This document shows, one piece after another, positions 55,454-64,000 of a stretch of 64,000 nt of DNA. Under the pieces are notes generated by a model. That model was not told the origin of the DNA, did not search any database, and saw only the letters and a program-made list of their open reading frames with translations. The translations under genes were made by a program, and so were the position numbers. The number at the start of each line of letters is the position of its first letter. Position 1 is the first letter of the stretch. Origin of the DNA: Chamaecyparis obtusa (Eukaryota; Streptophyta; Pinopsida; Cupressales; Cupressaceae); the NCBI GenBank assembly GCA_027943335.1, contig BSBK01007021.1, positions 186,001 to 250,000 of the forward strand. The letters run 5' to 3'.

Positions 55454-57576
55454 ATGGTGGAGACTAGAGCTTCCTCTCACAAGAAAACTATCACCACTCT
55501 CCAAACTCCAACTCTTAAGCAACTCATCAATTCTGGTCTTTACGAGGATGATGGTCTTGGAAACTATCGATTGAAATCTGGTTACATACGTCCTCCATCA
55601 ACTCACGGAGGTACTCAACATACCCCTCATCAATCTAATCCAGGGAGTCCATGAACTCCTACCATGTCTCAAGCAGGGACAAATTTTGGCTCTCAAAGAG
55701 CTCAATCTCAACATGGTGTAGATCAGGAACCCACACCTAAAGAAATTGCTCAATATCAAAACAAAGATAACTTCAAATGAATGATGAAGCATTTCTTGAA
55801 AGAAGATAGAGAAACATACTTTTTACAACTAGCTCATCAAGGAGCTAAACTTCCTCCCAACTTTAATGTTGAAGATATCATTACACATGAGGAAGAAACT
55901 CCACTCACAGCTATGATGAAATAGATACATGCTTTACAAGTCAAATTTAATAGCCTTGAGAAAGAAAAGGAACCTAAAGAGTTCTCCATGGAAGCTCTAT
56001 GCCCTTTTCCTTTTGACAAAAACTTTTATATGCCACCATTTCCAAAAAGAGTGGAGATGCCAAAGTATGATAAGTATGATGGACACTTTGATCCTCAAGA
56101 TCATGTTAGTGAGTTCTGTATGCAATCCATGGAATTCATGCATGAATCGACCTATCTGATGTGTCTTTTTCCTAGATCTCTGGGAGGAGCATCCATTCAG
56201 TGGTTTTCAAGATTGCCTTCTACTATCAAAAATTTTGAGGAGTTGATCAAATTGTTCTACCAGCAATACTCCTACAATATTCAGCACCCGGTCACCATGA
56301 TTGATATCTGTAATCTCAAGCAATATCCAGGGGAACCATTGCTAACATTTCTCAAGAAATGGAGGAAGAAGTTCTCTCTATATGCCAGACCTATTCCAGA
56401 AATAGAAAAATTGGAAATCTTCATCAATAACCTTGTTCCAAAAATCAATTATCCTCTACAAATGCAAGATCATACATCTTTTGACAAGATGGTGGATAAT
56501 GCTATCAAAATTGAAAAAGTGCTTGTAAAAAAAGGAGAAATCACACTTCAAAAAGACAAGTATGAATCAGGATCCAGTTCTAAAGACAAGAACAAAAATT
56601 GGAACAAGAACAAAGGCATCGTCACAGATGGCGTTGTTGACACTGTCTGTACCCCATCAAAGGCACTAGCCTACAATCTCACTCTTGGTACTCAAGCCAT
56701 TAAAGCTTCAAAACAAAAGTCTTCTCAACCATCTCAAAGGAAGCCAGAATACAAAAAATGGGATAAACATAAAAAATTTACTCCTCTAGGAGAGTCTTTA
56801 GAATCAGCTCTGAAAACTCTACTGGCTGATAACATCATCTCTTTACCACCAATCCGACCGAATGCTCAGGACCCCAAACCGATATGGTGGAAGGAAAATG
56901 AATTTTGTGATTTCCATCAGAGTAAAGGTCACAAAACTAGTAGTTTCTATCACTTGAAGCATACCATTCAAGATCTGATCAATAGTGGAGACATCACAAT
57001 TGACAATCCCACAAGCAACAATGATCATATAGCATTCACAGAACCATTTTCGAAACATGGTCAAGAAGTTTCAACTTCTCAGCCTAATATGGGGGCAAAA
57101 GTCAACTATGCCTACCCTAGAAATAATGTTGTCATCAATATGGTTGAACCATGTCTCTCTGAAAGTTGCAATGTCATCACAATTGTATGAAGAGATAGAG
57201 ATCATTCCTCAGCTAACGTAGTTACTCAATCACAGGCTCCAATGCATCTGAAAGGACAAATCCCAGATTCATCAAATGTCCCTAAGGTGCCCTTCAATCT
57301 TTCATCTGCTTCTAAATAGAAGGCTACTTCCAAATCTTCCAATCCAAAGGATACAAGGCCTATGTCTTATAGCATTGTTCAACAACTCCAACACACTAAT
57401 GCAAAAATCTCCATGTTTGAGTTGCTTTGAATATCTCCAGCTCATAGAGCCATCCTCGATAAAGCTTTGCTCAGTTCCAATGTTCCTGATGACCTTGATT
57501 TAGACAGGTTCCAGACTATGGTTGGACATCTTACATCTCCACAATATATCTCCTTTTCAGAAGAAGATGAAACTCC
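55454..57576 (+). pseudogene. gag of element B, broken
   Basis: Starts MVETRASSHKKTITTLQTP at 55454. Stops at 55652, 55778 and 55922 precede the long open part 55988-57190. Capsid-like blocks: PKYDKYDGHFDPQDHVSEF, LGGASIQWFSRLP, FYQQYSYNIQHPVTMIDI, QYPGEPLLTFLKKWR. Zinc-knuckle-like CDFHQSKGHKTSSF at about 56910, where the last Cys is replaced by Phe. After the TGA at 57188 the same frame continues with few stops toward the protease, where the frame changes near 57577. Confidence 0.75.
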
Positions 57577-58251
57577 TTGAGTCACCCACATAATCAGCCT
57601 TTGCATATAGAAGTCTTGATCCAAAACCATAGAGTCAAACGTGTGTTGATAGATGGGGGCGCTGGCCTAAACATTTGTTCTTACAGCTTGATCACACAAT
57701 TGGGATTTTCAGAATTGGCTATTGATCCTAGAAAGAAAATAACTATCAAGGCCTATGATGAAAAAGAAAGATCTTCTAAAGGCACCATTGTCTTACCTAT
57801 CATAGTGGGTCTAGTTATCAAAGATACCATCTGTCAAGTGTTTGATCTACCTTTGGCCTACAACATCCTTCTAGGGAGACCATGGATACATGAAATGAAA
57901 GCTATTCCTTCTACATACCATCAATGTTTGAAGTTTCCTTATGAAGGAGTAGAGGTTACTATCCCCGCAGATCTGAATACAACTTGCAACACCTTGAAGG
58001 AAAGTGCAGATAAGCTTGTACCTAATAACAAAGAATCTTCTATTGAACCAACTAAAGAAGCATCCACATCTAAAATGGAAGATCTTGCAAAAGAGGTTAA
58101 TATCAAAGAAAATAGTATGGGAGAATATACTATCGAGCTAGTCTTATCTTTGACATCTCTCCCTATCTCACCTAAATCTTATGGGCAATCTTTGAAACAA
58201 TCCAAACCAGACTCTAAAGAACCTCTTAAAGCATATAAAAGAATTTTGTAG
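57577..58251 (+). pseudogene. Aspartic protease part of element B
   Basis: 224 residues open. VLIDGGAGLNICSYSL (57637-57684) is the flap-proximal active site with D-G-G instead of D-S-G or D-T-G, and YNILLGRPWIHEM (57862-57900) is the typical C-terminal protease motif of plant gypsy elements. A one-base shift in CATATAAAAGAATTTTG (about 58235) separates it from the downstream polyprotein; the other frame reads NFVAEQVSKQEFEED across the border. Confidence 0.8.
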
Positions 58252-58259
58252 CAGAACAA

Positions 58260-58637
58260 GTGTCCAAGCAAGAATTTGAAGAGGATGAGGCTGTGCTATC
58301 ATGGCTGTACAAAGATGAACCTAAATCTCAAGTTGTTCAAACTGGTGACTCTACAGTCTCAAAACTCCCTTCCAAGTCATATGGTCCAGGAGATAAATTA
58401 ATAGCTAAAATGGGATATTTAGGTAAAGGACCTCTAGGAATCAGAGGAAAAGGTCTTGAGGAACCTCTCCCACATACTGGTAGAGAAAATAAAAACAAAG
58501 TTGGCTTAGGCTTTAAGAAGAAACCCTATCACCTCAAAGGTAATTGCTCTCATGTCATAGAGAAAATCGCACCAGGGGAACCTATTCTTAAGAAAGAAGA
58601 AATAGAACCATCTGATAGTGATTCAGATAGTTCATAA
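58260..58637 (+). pseudogene. G-patch segment of the element B polyprotein
   Basis: Reads KLIAKMGYLGKGPLGIRGKG, then EEPLP and about 10 residues later KVGLGF (58400-58520): the glycine pattern and spacing of a G-patch. In betaretroviruses a G-patch follows the protease and takes part in RNA handling; some plant gypsy polyproteins have one at the same place. An acidic tail (DSDSDSS) ends at a TAA that breaks the polyprotein. Confidence 0.75.
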
Positions 58638-58655
58638 CTCATCCCCTATGAAAAA

Positions 58656-59744
58656 TTGCCTAAAGAGATCAAAGACCTTCTTGATGATAAAGATGATCCT
58701 ATCAAAAGAATTAATGTAGTAGAAACACAAGAACCTATTATCAATCAAGAGATAGTTGCAACACAAGAACCAGCTAATCTTGAAAACAACCAAGAAGAAG
58801 GAAGTGGTAGTGATTTTGAGATAGATTCTCATGAGTATGAATACAAATCAGAATCTGAGGGTAACCCTTCTTGGGGTATTCACCCTGACTTTACTCATGT
58901 TCTAAGATTTCCTAGAGATCCTGAATCAGAAGCTGAATCAAATGACTATGAATGGGGAGCCATTCCAGAACCAGATGAAGATGAGCTTATTATAGAGAAA
59001 CATGTTGATATTATTCACCAATATGTACCTCAAACCAACGTAAGTCTAGAGCGAAATGATGAACCTATCGAGTCTGATCCACCTATGGTTGAATTGGACT
59101 CCCATGATGACATTGAGCCTATTCATGAATTGGATGTCTGAAGTTGTAGTATCACCTTTGAACTCAAGCATCAGGTTAGGACCAATGATGACAGATCCAT
59201 ATCCATAAACACTATCTTCCAATCTTTCCCTACTTTGACTATCAAATATCTAGAACTTATTGATCAAACCTCCACAAATCCAAGCCATGGTATTTATACC
59301 TTCCCAAATGACTATGCCCTTGCTTGCTACCTCAATGTAGTTGAGCCTATGATTACTTCCATCAGTGAACTGAGCATCAGCATGACCGAGTCAAACATCA
59401 AATATCTTAGTCAGAAAAATAAGAGTAAAAAGAAAAAGAAAAAGAGTTCTGATGGTGAAAACCACTTTGTGGCAGTCTCAGAACCTACAAAAGTAAAAAT
59501 AAAAGATGTATCCAAAGGTGAAAACCTCTCTGAGGCACCTAAGGATGAGATATTTGATGTCCTTCTGAGTCATTTATAGGACAGATCTCTAGTTCTAATT
59601 GAGCCCACTCAATCCATCAATTTGGGTACAACAGAGGAACCACAATTGGTACATGTAGCACAATCATTATTAGAAAAAGAGAAGCAAAAATTTACAACAT
59701 TCCTAACAGAGAAGAAGATCAACTTTGCATGGAAATATTAAGAT
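58656..59744 (+). pseudogene. Acidic linker of the element B polyprotein
   Basis: Same frame as the G-patch and RT parts, with stops at 59139 and 59577 and about 59739. Glu/Asp-rich (SGSDFEIDSHEYEYKSESEG; EPDEDELIIEKHVDI) followed by a Lys-rich KNKSKKKKKKSS tract. No domain is known to me; such linkers between protease and RT are common in Tat elements. Confidence 0.6.
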
Positions 59745-60866
59745 ATGCTAGGATTGGATCCTAATCTCATAATGCATCATTTATCTATCACTCCAAATGT
59801 CAAACCTGTCAAGCAAAAATTAAGAAAGATGCATCCTCATGTTGCACTCTTGGTAAAAGATGAATTAGTGAAACTCCTAAATGCCGGATTCATCCAAGTT
59901 ATTGACTATGCAGAGTGGATCTCTAATATTGTACCTATTTCTAAACTAGATAGCTCAATCAGAGTGTGCACAGACTTTCGAGATGTGAATAGAGCATGCC
60001 CTAAGGATGATTTTCCACTACCTAACATTGATATGATAGTGGACATGACTGTGGGTTTTGAGATGTATTCCTTAATGGATGGTTTCTCTGGATATAACCA
60101 AATAAAAATTGCTCCAGAGGACCAAGAGAAAACTGCTTTCACATGTGCATGGGGCACCTTCTGCTGGAATGTCATGCCATTTGGGCTTAAAAATGTTGGA
60201 GCTACATATCAAAGAGCAATGACATCTATTTTCCATGACATGATGCATCGAACTATGGAAGATTATGTTGATGATACTTTAGCAAAATCTATGATCAGAA
60301 CTAAACATCTAAAGGACTTGAGCATGATCCTAGACAGAATGGAAAAGTTTAGTCTCCGACTAAATCCTAAGAAGTGTGCTTTTGGTGTCACTTCTGGAAA
60401 GCTCTTAGGATACATAGTTTCAAAGAAGGGCATTGAAGTTGATCTGGCTAAAGTCAAGGCTATAATAGAGATGCAACCTCCCACAAATATCAGTCAGATG
60501 AGGATGTTGCAAGGAAGAGTTCAATCTATCAGAAGATTCATATCACAGCTAGCGGACATATCACAGCCCTTTACACAAACATTACATAAAGGTGTGACCT
60601 TTGCATGGAATGAAGAATGTGAGAATAACTTTAACCATATCAAGAAGTATCTATCAAATCTGCCTATCTTGATGCCTCCTATTCATGGGAAGCCATTGAT
60701 CTTATATGTCTCTGCAACAGCCACATCACTGGGGGCATTGCTAGCGCAACATGATGAAGAGAAAAAGGAAAGAGCCATTTATTATATAAGCAGAACATTG
60801 GTGGCGTATGAAAAGAACTATTCTATGATTGAGAAAGCTTGTCTTGCTATGATCTTTGCATCATAG
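59745..60866 (+). pseudogene. Reverse transcriptase and gypsy RNase H of element B
   Basis: 373 residues open. RT blocks: VKQKLRKMHP, NIVPISK, RVCTDFRDVNRACPKDDFPLPNID, SLMDGFSGYNQIKI, MPFGLKNVGATYQRAM, EDYVDDTLAKS (catalytic YVDD at about 60265), LRLNPKKCAFGV. Then the gypsy RNase H region LILYVSATATSLGALLAQ, where the expected acidic residues are gone, as is usual when a second RNase H is present. A TAG at 60864 ends the piece. Confidence 0.85.
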
Positions 60867-60881
60867 AAACTGAGACACTAT

Positions 60882-61757
60882 ATGTTAGCTCATACCATTC
60901 ATCTAGTAGCAAAAATTGATCCACTAAAATACCTACTAAGCAAGGCTGCCCTCACAGGTAGACTGGCTAAATGGGTCATGCTTCTAAGCGAATTTGACAT
61001 TGAATATGTTGAAAGAAAAGCTATAAAAGGTCAAGTTATTTCTGATCAACTAGCAGATGCACCCATGTTTGATGACACGCCAATGCAAATGGAATTTCCA
61101 AACTCCTCTATTATGCACCTATCTTCTAGAGAATGGCAATTGTTCTTTGATGGCTCCTATACACAGAATGGATCTAGAGCAGGCATATTGTTCATAACTC
61201 CTCAAGGATACTCCATCCCAAAAGCATTCAGACTAAAGTTCCCCTGCACAAACAATATTGTGGAATATGAAGCCCTTTTGAATGGTATGAAACTAGCAAT
61301 TGAATGGAGAGTAACAGAACTACACATTCATGGAGACTCTCAACTTGTTATTCATCAAGTCAATGATGTGTACCAAACTAAAGATGAAAATCTCATTCCT
61401 TACAAGAGAATGGTAGATGATCTTAAGAAATATTTCATATCTATCACATTTGAGAAAATTCCTAGAACAGAGAACAAGGTTGCCGATGCAATGGCAACAC
61501 TATCTACTTTATTACAACAGCCTGAACATGAGCTACGCTATGAGTTTCTGGTGGAAGCACTATCTTATCCTGCATATGACTCCCTCAAAACCCGCATGAT
61601 CTGCACTATTGTAGGTCATGATTCATCCCGCTATAAAAACCTATTTTCCTATCTCCAAGACCAAATCATTCCCGATACCTTCAACCGCCATGAAAAGAGA
61701 TACCTTATCTGTAATGCCTCCCGATATGTCATCATTGGTAATGATCTATACAAATGA
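60882..61757 (+). pseudogene. Second (archaeal-like) RNase H of element B
   Basis: Follows RT in the same frame after a TAG at 60864. Complete acidic set: QLFFDGSYTQNGSRAG (D at 61149), NIVEYEALLNGMKLA (E), LHIHGDSQLVIHQV (D) and NKVADAMATLS (D). It degrades the RNA strand during reverse transcription in place of the degenerate upstream RNase H. A TGA at 61755 separates it from integrase. Confidence 0.85.
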
Positions 61758-61769
61758 GGTCTAGATGGT

Positions 61770-62885
61770 ATGCTACTTAGATGTTTAGAACGAGAAGAGT
61801 CTCAACGTGCATTAGAGGAAGTCCATGATGGTATTTGTGGGTCACACTCGAACGGTTTAACACTAGCTCGAAAAAAAAATAGGGCTGGGTACTATTGGCC
61901 TGAAATGGAGAAAGAGGCTATCAAATTTGCTAAGAATTGTCAAAAGTGCCAAGTGCATGGCAACCTAATTCATGCTCCAGGGAGGGATCTAATCCCCTTT
62001 ACAACACAATGGCCTTTCCATCAATGGGCATTTGATCTTATCGGGATGATTCATCCTCATTCTTCTAATGGAAATACCCATATTATCACAGCCACAAATT
62101 ATTTTACAAAATGGGTAGAGGCAGTCCCTTTGACACAAGCAATAGGGAAACAGATCTTTATGTTCATATTGAACTATATCATATGCAGATATGGGATACC
62201 TCATTCCATAATCATAGATAATGATGGGAAATTCAAGAATAAAGACCTCGATGATCTATGTGCCAAGTTCAAAATCACCCAACATTGGTCTTCTATCTAC
62301 TATCCACAAGGGAATGGCCAAGCAGAGGCTTCTAACAAAAATATATTAAAGATCTTGCACAGAACAGTAAACAAAACTGGTAGAGACTGGCATCTCATGA
62401 TTAATTCAGCTCTATGGGCCTACAGAACAAGTATCAGAACACCTGTAGGGGCTAGACCTTTTGCTTTAGTTTATGGGTCTGAAGTGGTACTACCTATTGA
62501 GGTTGAAATCCCATCACTAAGAATCAGAATGCATGGTCTAGTAACTGATGATGACTACAGAGTGTCTAGGTTGCAAGAACTTGAACTACTAGATGAGCGC
62601 AGACAAGGAGCGTATGATCATCTCAGAGTATATCAAAAGAGAATGTCTAGAGGCTACAACAAGAACGTCAGACACAGAGAATTTCAGGTTGGCGATCTAG
62701 TCTTGCGAGAAAATCCTAAAAATCAATCCCATCAAGAACGCAAGGGGAAGTTCAAACCTAACTGGCTGGGTCCCTTTGTCATCATTGCTACTTTTGGCTC
62801 TGGTGCCTATCAACTCTCAATGACTGAAGGAGAACAGCTCTGAGAACCAATCAATGTTCTCCATCTGAAGAAATTCTACGCCTAA
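61770..62885 (+). pseudogene. Integrase of element B
   Basis: HHCC zinc finger (VHDGICGSHSN ... CQKCQVHG, 61820-61965); catalytic triad in WAFDLIGMI (62033), IIDNDGKFKN (62216) and GNGQAEASN (62318); the C-terminal part has FQVGDLVLRENPKN and KFKPNWLGPFVI. The frame is open from 61770 to a TGA at 62841; after it EPINVLHLKKFYA and a TAA at 62883 show the original end. No chromodomain, as expected for the Tat group. Confidence 0.85.
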
Positions 62886-64000
62886 GGCATTTAGTCTATG
62901 GTAAAATAACTTGAAAAAATTATAAAAATCAGAAAAAGTCCTGAAAAAATGAACATCTTGGTGAAAACCTAGCAATAGGCACCTTGATAATTCACAAAAA
63001 AATGAGAAAATATCAAAAATACAAAAAAATTAGAAAAATGAAAAAAAAAAAAAAAATGAGAAAAAAAGAAAAGTGCCTTGGTGAAAACCTAGAAACAGGC
63101 GCCTTGGTAGTAAAAATAGAATCTCTGCCAAGATGGTGAAAACTCGGCAAATGGGTGCCACTTGTTTCAAAATGCTCCATCTATTAGTACAATCTTGGTC
63201 TTTCCCAGCTTTTAGTCTTTCTTTAGTTTGTACATATCTCCCGGTTTGTTTTTGCATTTCAAGTTTTCAATAAGTCGGTCTGTACACCAATCAACTCAAG
63301 TGTCTTTATCCTATCAATGCTTAACACTTGGGGGTAATCAATGTCATATCCTGTGGCCTCCAGTATATCTTAGATGTATCATATCCAGTCAAAGTCCTTT
63401 GAAGCTTTATTTGAGTCAGTCAAGTCAGTCTCGTCTCCAGAAAGGATTTTGCATCCGCAATCAACATCAAACTGAAAACTGAAAACAATCTGTGCTTTTC
63501 ATGCTTTTATCTCCTTGTATGCTTACTGATTTGCATTGAGATTTTTGCATATTGTGTCCCTTCGAGCTCTTCGATGATGTCCTTTACAGGATTTAGAGAG
63601 TGATCACTGGGGGCATAATCTTTTCTTTGTCTTCTGCTTGTATGTGAAAATCTAAACAACTTTGGAAATTCTAGATTGAAATGGTGTCCGACTGTAAGAG
63701 CCTCTATCTCAAATTGGATGGCCATGCGTACCTCAACCATTGATAACCAAAAAATTCAAGGAAGTTTGATCTAACTATTGTCTTTTTGAGTGAGTTCTTT
63801 CTCCTACTGTGAAACATGATCTTACCTAAGGATGTGAACAATAAAGGGTCACTACGGGTAATTCACATTGGATTTAGAATGATCTCTTGGTTGTTTGATG
63901 TGTTTGTCATGCAAGGTGTATTCAGGTCGTCACGATGTTCATGTTTTGATGCTTATACAAATTGCTATATCAAAATGGACGTGATATTCAGGTCATCCTG
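62886..64000 (+). other. 3' untranslated region of element B, continues past the window
   Basis: Repeated GGTGAAAACCTAG with AGGCRCCTTG follow-ups (62958, 63083) and a diverged third copy at 63137; A-rich tract at 63040-63060. G-runs CTTGGGGGTAA (63329) and CTGGGGGCATAA (63607) resemble polypurine tracts but no LTR start follows either within the window. No real ORF. Confidence 0.55.

Larger units (their letters stand above)
51329..64000 (+). mobile_element. LTR retrotransposon B (Ty3/gypsy, Tat lineage), 3' end outside window
   Basis: 5' LTR, tRNA-Lys primer site, a long leader, gag, protease, G-patch, RT, a degenerate RNase H, a second complete RNase H and integrase, then a 3' untranslated region. 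The presence of a second RNase H between the gypsy RNase H and integrase is the hallmark of the Tat/Ogre group. It is inserted in the 3' LTR of element A, so it is younger. No 3' LTR start (TGTAATACCCC) appears before 64000. Confidence 0.85.

Noticed and set aside
63329..63340. Polypurine tract and 3' LTR border of element B
   Set aside because: The G-run is not followed by TGTAATACCCC or any match to the 5' LTR; the border must lie outside the window.

Overview
This window is a piece of a large, repeat-dominated plant nuclear genome; I see no ordinary host gene. Almost every codable stretch belongs to a transposable element, most of them decayed by point nonsense mutations rather than big deletions. 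Ty3/gypsy polyproteins of the Tat type (with a second, archaeal-like RNase H), a plant tRNA-Lys primer site, very long LTRs and slowly decaying old copies fit a gymnosperm (conifer-like) genome best; a fern or other large plant genome cannot be excluded from sequence alone.

Layout. 1-2614 is the 5'-cut remnant of a coding family ('U3 ORF') that reappears later inside an LTR. 3300-5947, 18251-18548 and 31279-32680 are one purine-rich sequence (Pro/Ser-rich on the minus strand, with a G-patch remnant), probably the inside of an old minus-strand LTR element ('M') whose LTR and primer site lie at 34760-36085. This host sequence is interrupted by two copies of a very large hAT DNA transposon in opposite orientation: hAT-L (5956-18242) and hAT-R (18557-31270). 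Each has its own hAT-type terminal inverted repeat (CAGAG..AACTTTA) and its own 8-bp target duplication (CAAGGRGA; TTGATTKG), so the apparent 25-kb palindrome is two insertions, not one foldback. Each copy carries the same cargo: a small ~190-aa protein (P1), a 131-aa ORF (P2a), a ~1150-codon protein with G-patch-like and coiled-coil regions (P2b), and, convergent to these, a ~920-codon hAT transposase (P3).

37653-51328 is LTR retrotransposon A: a ~4.8-kb 5' LTR holding a ~1000-codon ORF upstream of the LTR's own TATA box (thus in U3), a primer site at 42463, and a gag-pol with the order gag-PR-RNase H-RT-(degenerate RNase H)-integrase. Its 3' LTR is cut at 51329 by LTR retrotransposon B (51329 to beyond the window), a Tat-type element with tRNA-Lys primer site, gag, protease, G-patch, RT, degenerate RNase H, second RNase H and integrase.

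The most unusual observation is that the U3-encoded ORF of element A (and its relative at 1-2614) and the P2b cargo gene of the giant hAT appear to share an ordered set of motifs. If a profile search confirms this, one accessory protein family has been carried both by a class I and a class II element. All statements on homology come from reading the sequence; no search was run.
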